NCBI GenBank assembly: GCA_964544765.1
Contig: CAZJDM010000017.1
Coordinates: forward strand, 1 to 42,750
Direction: 5' to 3'
Origin: CAZJDM01 sp964544765
GTDB lineage: Bacteria; Bdellovibrionota_B; Oligoflexia; CAYFLR01
DNA length: 42,750 nt
Shown piece by piece: positions 27,401 to 36,287 of this stretch. The translations under genes were made by a program, and so were the position numbers. The notes under the pieces were generated by a model. That model worked only from the letters and a program-made list of their open reading frames with translations. It did no database searches and was not told the DNA's origin. Position 1 is the first letter of the stretch. Every line of letters begins with the position of its first letter.

Positions 27401-30400
27401 GGTAATGAAACCATGACTTTTAAGCTGGGTACTCCTCCTGAAAATTTTGATCTGGGAACCACAACTAGCCATACTATTACCATAGAGGATAATGATACTG
27501 AACCTACCGTTTATTTAACTACCAACGAAATATCAATAGGTGAAAACAATCCATCTACCGCTATAACCGTTACTCTTTCTAACCTCAGTAAATTTGAAGT
27601 AACCGTACCCTATACCATTGATACCGCTAATAGTACGGCTATAAACGATACTGATTATCAATTGGCAACTTCGGGAACATTCACTATCGCGCCCCTATCA
27701 CTCACAGATTCAACATCAATAACACCTCTAAATGATACTATCTACGAAGGTGTTACCCCTGAGACAGTTTTAATCAATCTAGGTAATCCTAATAACGCGT
27801 CGATAGGAGCAACTACGTCGACTACTATTTCTATTACCGATGATGAAGAGCCACCGACAGTCTCCTTCGCCAGTACCGGTCAGCAAGTAAATGAAAATAC
27901 CGCTGGAGATATTAATATAAGTGTTAACCTATCCAGCAAGGTACCAATTCCCATCGCTATAAATTATTCGGTCAATGCTGACAGTACAGCTCTTAATCCA
28001 GGTGACCACAATCTTCTTAGCGACAATGATCCTATCTCCATCGATGGTAGTATTACTATAGCTGCCATGGATGTATCTGCCTCCAAAACTATAACTATAG
28101 TGAACGATGATATTTATGAAGGAAGTGATCTTGAAACCTTAATAATAGATCTTCGAAATTCTACCGATGTAAGTATTGGTGCAAATCGTACTCATACTGT
28201 TTCAATCAGTGACGAAGATGATATACCAGTAATCTCCTTTATAAGGGCCAATCAAACTGTTAACGAAAAAGATGATCCTTCAACTACTGTAGCTTTAACT
28301 ATCTCTAAAGCTATCGCCTCCAATATAACTGTTTCAATAGATTATAAAATTAATGAAGGAACCACTACAGCCAACAATCCAGCTGATCACAATTTGGCTA
28401 ATGGGAACTTCTCTTTCTCTCCTTCGGATACTAGTAAAATAATAAATATAAATCTAAAAGATGATGGAATATATGAAGAAAATGAAGTTCTGAAAATAAC
28501 CCTGAGCAACCCTCTAAATGCCCGAGTAGGAGATACCTATAATAATCATACCATTACCATAACTGATGAAGAGGACCGTCCTCAAATAGAGCTAATAACC
28601 GCAACTTCCAACGCTAGAGAAGATGATGGCACGACAACTATTAGTGTCACTCTCTCTGGACCATGCGCCAATCCTGTTTCTCTCGGATATACCATAGATA
28701 CAGCTAATACTACAGCCACTGATGGCAATGATTTTACTTTGGCTACCTCCAACTTTTCGGTTTACGCATTGCAAACTTCTGCTTCCATCACCATGAGTAT
28801 AAATAACGATGGAATATATGAGGGCAGCGAATCAATAAAACTACTACTAGCTGCGGCACCGGCTAATGTCGATTTAGGAATGAATACAACTCACACTCTT
28901 ACTTTAGAGGATGACGATCCTAAACCTACCATTTTCTTTTCAGCTAACAATCCCGGAACTTTTGAAGAAGCGGAAACAGATCTTTTATTTTCAGTTTCTC
29001 TATCCAATCCATCAGCTACTGATGTATCAGTGAATTTCGCGATTTCCGGTAATAGTACAGCAGTTGCGACCGATGATTATACCATCGCTGATACCAGTTT
29101 TTCTATTGCGGCAGAACAAACCAGTAATTCTGTAAATTTACATATTGTTAATGATGATGTCTTTGAGGGTACCACTCCCGAGACCTTAATATTTGATCTG
29201 GTAGCTCCTCCGGTTGGAGTCGACATGGGCACTCCTGCCTCTATCACTTTAAGTATTACGGATGTAAATGATATTCCTAAAGTTGAGTTTACTTCCATTA
29301 ATCAGGAAATAAATGAAGGGCAATCAGGAACACTGCAAATTCGGGCAACTAAACTTACCGATGTTGACGTCAATGTTAATTATCAGATACTAGATAACAG
29401 TACCGCAGAAACTACGGTCGATCATCAATTACCCGATGGAGGTAATTTTGTACTTGCCGCAGGACAGTGGGAATCAGTGATTAACTTTAATACCAACCCA
29501 GATAATACCTATGAAGGCAATGAAACCATTGTGATTACTTTATCTGGTTCCGATCTTAGTTTGGGAACTAATACTGTTCATACGGTTACTTTAAATGATG
29601 ATGAAGATCTTCCCCAAATCTCCTTTGACGCTCCAGGGCAACCCCGCAAAAATGAAGGTGATCTAGTTAATGTTATTGTTAATCTATCCAAATCAGCTAC
29701 CGTTCCCATATCGGTTAATTACCAAATTGAGGGTTCGGCAACACCAGTTGACGACCATAGTTTTAATACTACCGGTACATTTGAAATTTCGGCTCTTTCT
29801 ACTTCTTTAACTTTATCGGGAAATTTGATTCCAGATGATATCTATGAAGCGGATGAAACGTTAATATTCACTTTAATGGAGCCGGTAAACAACGCGGTTA
29901 TTGAATCTCCCAGTTCTCATTCAGTAACCATTGATGGAGGTCAAAAACCAGTTGTTTCATTTGTTGGATCAACTCCACTTGAAGTAACTGAAAGTGTGGG
30001 TAGTGTTGTTGTTGCTGTCACTCTATCCTCTCCATCAACTGATGATGTCACAATACCTTATACCCTTGAAGGCAGTACCACTAATTCTGACGATCATAAC
30101 TTACTGGCTTCGGGCAGTTTCAATATTTCTAATCCAGCCACCTCAGCTCAGTTATCTATAAATATTAATGACGACAATTTATACGAAAGATCAGAAACAT
30201 TGGTTATAAAACTGGATAATAATCCAACCAACGCGGTTCCTATTGAAACAGATACTTCCTATCGCATCAATATTGCGGATGAAACGGATTATCCGACCTT
30301 ATCATTCGAACTTGCTGATCAATCCGCAACAGAGGGAACAACTGCTAAAGCTAATGTGGTTCTCTCTAATCCTTCTGTCGATGATGTTACCGTTCTTTAT

Positions 30401-33400
30401 ATTATTGATAACACCAGTACGGCTGTAGCTGATAATGATTACACTTTATCCAACGGTCTATTACTAATTGCGGCTCAGTCTACTAAAAAATCAATTGATG
30501 TACCCATTATTGATGATCAAGTTTTTGAAGCACCCAAATTCTTAAAGATAAATCTGGGAACACCTAATAACGCCAATTCTGGAGATATCAAGAGCCATAC
30601 TATCAACTTAGATGACTCAGCTGATAAACCGACAATTGGTTTCAAAGAACCTATCTTTATAACTATCGCGGAAGAGACAGGAGGCGCTTCTATAACCTTA
30701 AATCTTTCTAAAAGAACTTCCTACCCAGTCAAAGCTACTTACACTGTAGCAGGCACAGCTACCGCCGGGGATCATGATTTAACCAGCGGCACTTTCACTA
30801 TTCCACCAAACACTCTAGAGGATTTCTTTGGCTTTACCATTTTTAATAACGATACCTTTGAGAATGACGAAACCGTAGAAGTCATAATAAATAGTGTTAC
30901 CAATGCAGATATAGATCCCGTGAGAAGTAATTACATGCTGACTATAAGCGATGAAAACGACATACCCAAAATCAGCTTTACAGCTGCCACTCAGGCTGAG
31001 AAAAATGAAGGAGACGCTCTTACCGTCAATCTTCTGCTCTCTAAGTCAATAGCTATAAATGTAAGTGTTGATTATATCATTGAGGGAAATAGTGAAAATG
31101 AAGATCACACTCTTTCCAGCGGCACCTTAAACATCTCTCCAGCCGATGGTGGGGCGGCCAGAATAACAGGCACTATCAATCAGGATGATTTCTTTGAAGG
31201 AGAAGAAACCATCGAAATTATTTTGAACAATCCTGTCGGCATTAGCCTTGGTGATGTAACCAAACATACCATCATTATTAATGACGACTCTGATCGACCC
31301 GAACTTTCATTTACAGTTGATCAGGAAGTAAATGAAGATGACGGAATGGCTTCTATTGGTGTGGAACTCAATAGAAGCTCGCTAGTGCCTATAACAGTCG
31401 AATATGTTATAGATACTACCGCAAGTACTGTTACTGCGGACGACCATCAATTCGGAGCTGGATCATTCTCTATCTCACCCTACGAATTAAACGCTTCTAT
31501 AAGTAGATCCATTGCCAATGACAATATTTACGAAGATGATGAGGTACTGGTTTTTAAACTACAAAACGCCATGGGAGCGCAAGTTGTAAAGGATACCCAT
31601 AGATTAACCATTCTTGATGATAATGATCAACCCAAGGTGTTCTTTACTTCCTCCAGTCAAAGCAGATCCGAAGGCAGTTCACCTGCCGTTAGGGTAGAAA
31701 TATCTCCTTCGGTTGATCTGGATGTTACCGTTGACTATACCATTGACGGCAGCGCGTCTTCAACTGATGACCATGAATTTTCCTCCGGGACCTTAACATT
31801 CACCTCTACCAAATCCAGTATCGACATAACTGGACTAATAAAGCCCGACAATGTATATGAATTCAATGAAACAATCGAACTTACTCTTACCAATCCTGAT
31901 CACCTGGCAATAGATGAAACAAGAAATACTCATGTAATTACCATAGATGATGAAGATGATAAACCGACGGTTTCTTTTGTGGGTAATACTTTCACCACTC
32001 AAGAAGGTAATGCTGTAATAATCTATGTGGAGATTTCTAATCAGTCTGAATATCCCGTAACAGTTGACTACACAGTTGAAGGAACCGCTTCTGATGATGA
32101 CCACACCTTTAGAGAAGGTACCGTCACCATCCCTTTTCCCAAAACCAGGAATACTATTAGCGCCTTAACCGACGAAGATGATATCTTTGAAGGAGTAGAG
32201 ACCATAATTTTGAGCCTGTTAGATCCACCCGCCAATGCTGACCTAAATGACTCACCTAACACTTATACAATATCTGTATCTGATGACGCTGATTATCCCA
32301 ATATCTCCTACATTCAAGAATCCAAAACAGTATTTGAAGGTACACTGACAGAAGTTACCGTTACGATTTCCAATCCAAGTACCCAAACTGTCTCGGCAGA
32401 ATGGGCCATAGATGCTGCCAGCACAGTCACTGGAAGTGATCATAATTATCAGAGTAGTGGAACTTTTTATGTTATCTATCCCGCCACCACCGATAAAATA
32501 GAAGGGGCGATTAGTAATGATGGGGAGTACGAGCCTCCTGAAACCTTGGTATTTAATCTCACCAATTCTCAAAATGGTAATTTAGGTGATCCTAAATCCT
32601 TCACCTTAAATATTGATGATCAAAGTGATTTACCTGTAATTCAATTAACTGGTTCTGGGCAATATGTCTACGAAGGTGAAAATCTCATACTGACAGTTTC
32701 CACCACTAATGTGATCAGTGCCGACACCACTGTTCCTATTTTACTTGCTAGCGGCGGCAGCGCGATTGAAGGTATGGACTTTAATTTTACGGCAACTGCT
32801 ATAACCATTCCTCAAGGGGACTTAAGTGTAGACTTCCCTATCCCCATCAATGGCGATACTGAAAGTGAATTCGATGAGAACTTTACTATTGAGATATTAG
32901 AACCTGACTATGGTGTTTTAGGATCTAGTTCTAAATACAAGGTCACTATTTATGGAGATCTTGACTGCGTTGTTGAAACAGTGACCACCTGGCCGCCCGC
33001 TACCATAACAGCGTCTGATTGCCCCACTATAGAAGTTAAAGCGGGAGGAAAGTTAACCACCGACGTAGATGGGTTTATCGCGACCGATGTTTTAAAAATA
33101 TATGGTGAATTTATTAATAATGGCGAGCTCACGGTTAATACTAAGATCAGTTCTTTTGCGGGTACTTTTACCCAAAGCAAAACTGGAGTATTACATACTA
33201 CCGCGTCAACAGATATTGAGTTTCAAACAGGAATTAATAGTTGGAGTATTTATAACCACGATGCTCTGGATATACCAACCTTTAGGAGTTTTACCCTTAC
33301 CAATGATACTACCTTATCTACCATTATGAATCCTGCTTACAGTAATTTTGAAGGTTATGAAAATTACGGTATGATTCTTAAAGTAGAAAGTGATGTTACG

Positions 33401-36196
33401 ATTCTAAGTGGTTCACAAATTAATGTTGATGGAAAGGGATGGTATCGCAGTGGTCCTGGCTTTGATTACTTATCTACTCATGACTATGGATCTATAGCTG
33501 AGCCCACGACTGCTGGATCAGGTGGAAAAATTTGCGCAGGTGATGCTGGTGGTGGAGTTGTACACTTAATAGTTAATGGCACCTTAACTCTTGATGGTTC
33601 TATTACTGCTAATGGACTTAACGGCACCTGTAACAATTGGGGTAATAGTGATGGGGCCTCATCAGGAGGAAGTATTTGGGTAGAAGCCGATAAGCTTTAT
33701 GGGACAGGATTTATAGAAGTCAAAGCGGGAAAAAGCTCTAGAGATTCAGTTGCCCATTGGGGAGGACGAGTTTCCATCAGGGCGGCTAATTCCACTGAAA
33801 CTGATTGGTCCAGAAGTATCAATGCTGATGGAGCCATAACTGATACTAACTATGGTTCTATCCATGAAGTATATAAAAACAATCTATTTTTCTACAACCA
33901 ATCAACTCCTCTGGTCTCAGACTTTAACAAAGTTACCTTAGGACCTAATACTTCTATAAGCGCTCCGGAAGGAAAAACCCGAAGTATTAACGAAATCAGT
34001 TGTCAAAATGGAACCATCACTGTTCCGGAGGCGGCTTCTACTAGACTGATCGTCGGAATTATCAATAATAATGGATGTACTATTAACAATAGCGGCTATT
34101 TAGAGGTAACGGAAAAACTTGACCTAATAAATGGAACACTCAATAACACTGGTGAATTAAAAATTATCAGACAATTTAATCTACAAGACGGGATTTACGA
34201 ACAATTAGGAGAAACTGCCACCTTGACAGCTAATTCAACTTTAGCTTCCTTGAACGTCACAGGCAGTAGCTCTTGGTCAGTTCCTTTGAATTCTGACATT
34301 GAAAACATGGCTACCTTTGCACAAATTTCTGTTCTAGAAGGAGGAACTTTATCTTCAAAGGAAAATCCATTATTTGATAACGCCGCTCCCTATGAATATT
34401 ATGCAATAATTTTAAAAGCTCAGAATATGAACGTATATAATGAAGGTTCTGTCAACGTTGATGTCAAAGGTTATCCTGATGGTTACGGTATAGATCCATC
34501 ATACCCTGCTCCTGGTCAACGAGGATGCGGTAAAGGAGCATACCATGGAGGAACAGGCTCTAATACGTATGGAGATTATATTAAGCCACTAACTCTTGGA
34601 TCTGCCGGTGGTGGTACATGTTGCTGCAGTGGATATCGTAGAAGCGCGAATAACGGTGGTGGAATTATCTATCTACTTATTGAAGACACATTAAATGTCG
34701 ATGGAACATTAACAGCTACCGGAGGTGGAGGCGGATGGCAAATGGGATCTGGCTCCGGAGGAAGTATTTGGATTGACACTAATAATCTATATGGCAATGG
34801 AGCTATCAAAGCGGCTGGAGGAGAAGGTTCCCAAGGTGGAGGAAGCGGTGGTAGAATTGCTGTCTATGCTAATTCTCCTTTAGACGATTGGTATGGGTTT
34901 ATCAACCATTATGGCGCCAGTCAAGGTAATGGTCCCACGGGATCTTTTTATTGGAAAGGCGTAACACTCGTAAGTAGTTATTGGCAGATTGGTCCCAGCA
35001 GCGCATCCAATCTAGGAGGAGATGTTTCTGCTGAGGATGGAGGAAACGCGGTAGCAATGGACAATAGTGGTAATATCTATTTAGCTGGATATACCTATAG
35101 TAATATGAAAGAAACTGGCAGTTCATATAATGGAGGCAAGGATATCTTTTTAGCCAAGTATAACTCTTCGGGAAATTTAATTTGGATCTATCAGGACGGA
35201 ACTGACAATCATGATGAGATCTATGATATCGCGATCGATAACTCTAATAACATTTATATTGCTGGCTATACTAATGGGAATCTGGCCGAAGGTGAGGTAG
35301 GTGGCACTGCCAACGATATCTATTTCGCTAAGATAAATTCAGATGGTGTTTTTCAATGGGATAGACAATTTGGTACTTTAACCGCAGGTGATGACGGTTG
35401 TCCCAACGGTCCCGACAATGCTGAAGAGGCCTATGGAATTGTGGTCGATAATGGCGGCAATCCGATTATAGCTGGAAGATGCGATGATATGGGATTTTTC
35501 GCCCAATATAGTTCTTCTAATGGCGCTCAAAACTGGTTTCGCTTGTGGGGACCAGACGAAGGATATCCAAGTGACATAGCCATTGATAGTGCCAGCAATC
35601 TTTATCTTACTGGATACACCACCAGTACTACTTATGCTGATTGGCAAGGACAGGAAGACTTTATTATAGAAAAATATAACTCAAACGGCAGTAGTTTAAC
35701 ATGGGGCAAACAAATAGGAACCATGGAAACTGATATTGGTTATAGTTTAGCCATTGACAGTTTTGACAATGTATATGTTACGGGAGCAACTGAATCTTTT
35801 ATAGCTGAACTTTCCTCTGGTTTCGATATTTTTCTCATCAAATACAATTCTGGTGGAACCCAGCAATGGATAAAGCAGATAGGTCAGGATACAGCAGCGA
35901 TATATAGGATAAATAACGGAGGACATGATTATCCTGGATCATTAACGGTTGGTTCGGATAGCCTCGTATTAGCTGGTAGTTTGGGAAATTCTCAGATTAT
36001 TGCTCATTTTAAAACCAGTACAGGAGAAATTATCGAATTTCTACCTCTAACTAATGCTTATGCTTATGATATTACTATAAGTCCCTCTGCTCCCAAATGC
36101 TATGTCGCTGGTAAAACTCAAGCCGCCTATGGAGAAGGAGAGTCTTCTTCGGGGGGTTGGGATGCCTTCATTACTATTTTAGACAACTGCGATTAA
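21458..36196 (+). CDS. Giant C25 (gingipain-type) protease/adhesin lipoprotein
   Basis: A 4912-residue protein from ATG 21458 (GAGG upstream; an in-frame TTG at 21413 is rejected). The signal is MIKPLFLGILLITISC, lipobox-like, with Asp after Cys. A propeptide-like region precedes a C25 caspase-fold protease at about 240-635, with His487 in MHRGHG and Cys520 in SLNCLTG. An Ig-like stretch to about 760 leads to SBBP beta-propeller repeats (about 876-1355, DxDNDGNIY type). A Cys-containing linker follows (about 1355-1433), then 21 Calx-beta domains (about 1434-3835), two Gly-rich beta-helix-like modules (about 3835-4120 and 4270-4495), and a second SBBP block to the end. No T9SS C-terminal domain or LPxTG is seen. 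Role: probably a surface-anchored, calcium-stabilised stalk carrying a cysteine protease, for adhesion or prey/host protein cleavage. Confidence 0.9.
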   Translation: MIKPLFLGILLITISCDPGVTRSVVKSVTKSSAVGIKTFNFGKKAEDGTETKSLAGVNELEKTDNQISFVSGVESLDIQSKKMDDGNNYDEIMIPGTVINTEPGEPQIPIYLKSVPLPQNNKANLVIDNVEWEKLEGNFTVAPTQYPLIDADEGVVKLPFIKNEQAYNVKDSKEEPPPVKILGITTIRGKRFVEVSYTPTFFNPTDKSIMVASEVGFHLELETDESLAAKATKAEDAEGFSGGQYVIITYDDFYESAKTLADWKYQKGLKTVIAKASEISSTNDKDAIASNEIKDYLQTSYKNWVIKPEYILIIGNLDKIPASKIVKHLYLDEEFPTDLYYSTLDGYDYQPDVMIGRFACSTPTECSKLIDKTLTYQTKPDLSPEYWQNVLIAAEFEGNKQGYEKRTYIETAEAHRAYWQNQGYSVTSVYQSDVSVKKYYHSRNSILHEHGSIFDPQPQFIGANTLATNAIIDGINQGTFLIMHRGHGLPEGWVTPHLTAFEIERLANNNKLPVVFSLNCLTGIFGSEFSQAWMTAATGGTHAFIGATESSSSGYNDWFAHGLVNSLQRDFFTTTGQMSGFKNPPFTDNNWKGQKIGEMLNYAKRMVYDNYSTGEGTQLTYELYHLQGDPEMDVRTSLPQEIEVSHPSEITLNSPNMDIVCTQDEEPLEFAEVALTLKLEDEAYSFNSESEYQSFVGITDDEGNVKLRHLPFKVGDTLTLTVTEQNSLPFETIIKVTGEIEEAEETTLLALDKRAIDQAKEKLEDDVDWYNDTGLLRNEPIGASNQTTLAITISSSGAQFRYKIITGEDCQDDTTDYSQIKSVIDNSPDITDDIFHLKDGKVTVCMETVDTGGNRLDFESATWFKNIVGDMPVRFTTHIGVNHQGGKINLANAADRPQGIDLDNDGNIYIVGLTKSNLAGLDGTSRSGISRKWDNFVVKFDSSGTLQNAFQKGLGTSDHDYPGDIAVKDDFIYITGKTRGSLGDENGGNYDAFLLKLNKNSGDVICKAQLGKSMGSTPINGISTRRSMCIDVGVAIDIDESGNIYMSGHTKGHLGEINTNARTRCSKNNFDAFITKFDSECNLQWTKQLGSDTTISGKNTDFTSEDQVTDLVISKNGLSLYLAGFTKGNMIETKAGGETTKNAYIAKLSATNGDLEWITQMGSESLQNAALGINNTSADTNNYGIALDQNENIIMTGTTSSNLIETNNTGKADIIFAKANSQGEWQWIKQIGTQTASNAGKSLAGNNIMIDTISNDKPSSIIVDSANNIIISGSTESSLGANNLGKYDYFIARANFDGEMISIIQLGSDKKDQATDLVIDDKGNCYVTGITQGNLNQENNPNDRYDDIFITSYQDCAAQVKPNSCINLPANAQWNSTDSFNQYWIVKHKGIGGEWKPKPFGYFNFEPSNTDCRFKCQSDYSWNESSNKCEYPFIQFTVNNQINEKEIDANDVTITVTLSSSNISDATVAYEITGGTANSSDYTGLAQTGTFTITGGDTTTTATLKIENDNVYESSTADTLIIKLKNPVTKSQIGERDTFTISITDDDPEPSIFFTTDNIETHEGNAPSYVAVTLSHPSQFDVSVDYAIDISNSSATNGDDYQFAASGTFTVPPYQLKNAKKLTIENDNLAEGLTNETIIFNLANPSGGLPGTPDSLTISIEDDEASPIASFASTGTSINEDGAGRIQVGINLTSTGAVPILINYEIDTANSTAKSPEDFTTATTGNVIIPAGDSVAYITTEIVDDEIYEGSTPDILIFKITGSPDTRIGDSDTFTLTIKDDGDLPQIYFVNEIQSIMENQTSTNVALTMSNTIETGISVTIAYAVDLDKSTANDPDDYRLNRGNFTFAPGETLKEIAVNLVDNIFFEMNETVVIKLSDPLNATIGSSFSTHTLTITDDDPPPKVDFVTTPNTVKEEDGKINLSITLSGVVASPVTINYTIDGNSTATNGDDFSLASGSFNIPALQTKSSIKINIVNDSIYEGNETMTFKLGTPPENFDLGTTTSHTITIEDNDTEPTVYLTTNEISIGENNPSTAITVTLSNLSKFEVTVPYTIDTANSTAINDTDYQLATSGTFTIAPLSLTDSTSITPLNDTIYEGVTPETVLINLGNPNNASIGATTSTTISITDDEEPPTVSFASTGQQVNENTAGDINISVNLSSKVPIPIAINYSVNADSTALNPGDHNLLSDNDPISIDGSITIAAMDVSASKTITIVNDDIYEGSDLETLIIDLRNSTDVSIGANRTHTVSISDEDDIPVISFIRANQTVNEKDDPSTTVALTISKAIASNITVSIDYKINEGTTTANNPADHNLANGNFSFSPSDTSKIININLKDDGIYEENEVLKITLSNPLNARVGDTYNNHTITITDEEDRPQIELITATSNAREDDGTTTISVTLSGPCANPVSLGYTIDTANTTATDGNDFTLATSNFSVYALQTSASITMSINNDGIYEGSESIKLLLAAAPANVDLGMNTTHTLTLEDDDPKPTIFFSANNPGTFEEAETDLLFSVSLSNPSATDVSVNFAISGNSTAVATDDYTIADTSFSIAAEQTSNSVNLHIVNDDVFEGTTPETLIFDLVAPPVGVDMGTPASITLSITDVNDIPKVEFTSINQEINEGQSGTLQIRATKLTDVDVNVNYQILDNSTAETTVDHQLPDGGNFVLAAGQWESVINFNTNPDNTYEGNETIVITLSGSDLSLGTNTVHTVTLNDDEDLPQISFDAPGQPRKNEGDLVNVIVNLSKSATVPISVNYQIEGSATPVDDHSFNTTGTFEISALSTSLTLSGNLIPDDIYEADETLIFTLMEPVNNAVIESPSSHSVTIDGGQKPVVSFVGSTPLEVTESVGSVVVAVTLSSPSTDDVTIPYTLEGSTTNSDDHNLLASGSFNISNPATSAQLSININDDNLYERSETLVIKLDNNPTNAVPIETDTSYRINIADETDYPTLSFELADQSATEGTTAKANVVLSNPSVDDVTVLYIIDNTSTAVADNDYTLSNGLLLIAAQSTKKSIDVPIIDDQVFEAPKFLKINLGTPNNANSGDIKSHTINLDDSADKPTIGFKEPIFITIAEETGGASITLNLSKRTSYPVKATYTVAGTATAGDHDLTSGTFTIPPNTLEDFFGFTIFNNDTFENDETVEVIINSVTNADIDPVRSNYMLTISDENDIPKISFTAATQAEKNEGDALTVNLLLSKSIAINVSVDYIIEGNSENEDHTLSSGTLNISPADGGAARITGTINQDDFFEGEETIEIILNNPVGISLGDVTKHTIIINDDSDRPELSFTVDQEVNEDDGMASIGVELNRSSLVPITVEYVIDTTASTVTADDHQFGAGSFSISPYELNASISRSIANDNIYEDDEVLVFKLQNAMGAQVVKDTHRLTILDDNDQPKVFFTSSSQSRSEGSSPAVRVEISPSVDLDVTVDYTIDGSASSTDDHEFSSGTLTFTSTKSSIDITGLIKPDNVYEFNETIELTLTNPDHLAIDETRNTHVITIDDEDDKPTVSFVGNTFTTQEGNAVIIYVEISNQSEYPVTVDYTVEGTASDDDHTFREGTVTIPFPKTRNTISALTDEDDIFEGVETIILSLLDPPANADLNDSPNTYTISVSDDADYPNISYIQESKTVFEGTLTEVTVTISNPSTQTVSAEWAIDAASTVTGSDHNYQSSGTFYVIYPATTDKIEGAISNDGEYEPPETLVFNLTNSQNGNLGDPKSFTLNIDDQSDLPVIQLTGSGQYVYEGENLILTVSTTNVISADTTVPILLASGGSAIEGMDFNFTATAITIPQGDLSVDFPIPINGDTESEFDENFTIEILEPDYGVLGSSSKYKVTIYGDLDCVVETVTTWPPATITASDCPTIEVKAGGKLTTDVDGFIATDVLKIYGEFINNGELTVNTKISSFAGTFTQSKTGVLHTTASTDIEFQTGINSWSIYNHDALDIPTFRSFTLTNDTTLSTIMNPAYSNFEGYENYGMILKVESDVTILSGSQINVDGKGWYRSGPGFDYLSTHDYGSIAEPTTAGSGGKICAGDAGGGVVHLIVNGTLTLDGSITANGLNGTCNNWGNSDGASSGGSIWVEADKLYGTGFIEVKAGKSSRDSVAHWGGRVSIRAANSTETDWSRSINADGAITDTNYGSIHEVYKNNLFFYNQSTPLVSDFNKVTLGPNTSISAPEGKTRSINEISCQNGTITVPEAASTRLIVGIINNNGCTINNSGYLEVTEKLDLINGTLNNTGELKIIRQFNLQDGIYEQLGETATLTANSTLASLNVTGSSSWSVPLNSDIENMATFAQISVLEGGTLSSKENPLFDNAAPYEYYAIILKAQNMNVYNEGSVNVDVKGYPDGYGIDPSYPAPGQRGCGKGAYHGGTGSNTYGDYIKPLTLGSAGGGTCCCSGYRRSANNGGGIIYLLIEDTLNVDGTLTATGGGGGWQMGSGSGGSIWIDTNNLYGNGAIKAAGGEGSQGGGSGGRIAVYANSPLDDWYGFINHYGASQGNGPTGSFYWKGVTLVSSYWQIGPSSASNLGGDVSAEDGGNAVAMDNSGNIYLAGYTYSNMKETGSSYNGGKDIFLAKYNSSGNLIWIYQDGTDNHDEIYDIAIDNSNNIYIAGYTNGNLAEGEVGGTANDIYFAKINSDGVFQWDRQFGTLTAGDDGCPNGPDNAEEAYGIVVDNGGNPIIAGRCDDMGFFAQYSSSNGAQNWFRLWGPDEGYPSDIAIDSASNLYLTGYTTSTTYADWQGQEDFIIEKYNSNGSSLTWGKQIGTMETDIGYSLAIDSFDNVYVTGATESFIAELSSGFDIFLIKYNSGGTQQWIKQIGQDTAAIYRINNGGHDYPGSLTVGSDSLVLAGSLGNSQIIAHFKTSTGEIIEFLPLTNAYAYDITISPSAPKCYVAGKTQAAYGEGESSSGGWDAFITILDNCD
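25760..32960 (+). repeat. 21 tandem Calx-beta coding repeats
   Basis: Each unit is about 340 bases (about 114 residues). It starts with a hydrophobic-x-F strand and V.E..., has a central Y.IDG.A...DDY/DH..., an I..D..YE..ET segment, and ends in T[IL][TS]I.DDxD.P. I count 21 consecutive units by their closing ITDD-type motifs. Calx-beta loops bind Ca2+ in well-studied members. Units have diverged in DNA sequence, so this is old duplication rather than recent expansion. Confidence 0.85.
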
Positions 36197-36227
36197 TTTA
36201 TCATATTATCAATTATTTATTAAATTC

Positions 36228-36256
36228 TTGACAATTTCTAAACACAAAGATATATT
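36228..36256 (+). promoter_or_regulatory. Near-consensus sigma-70 promoter
   Basis: TTGACA at 36228-36233, a 17-base spacer and TATATT at 36251-36256. It lies 31 bases after the giant gene and drives the next gene. It also shows that the in-frame TTG at 36228 cannot be the start of that gene. Confidence 0.75.
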
Positions 36257-36287
36257 GTTACGACAAGTAAATTTGTTTTCCAAAAAT

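Noticed and set aside
21458..36196. Repetitive DNA of the giant gene as a CRISPR or satellite array
   Set aside because: Repeats are about 340 bases, diverged, coding and in frame; they are protein domains.
36228..36287. TTG at 36228 as start of the membrane protein
   Set aside because: The TTG is part of a TTGACA -35 box with a 17-base spacer to TATATT, so transcription begins downstream.
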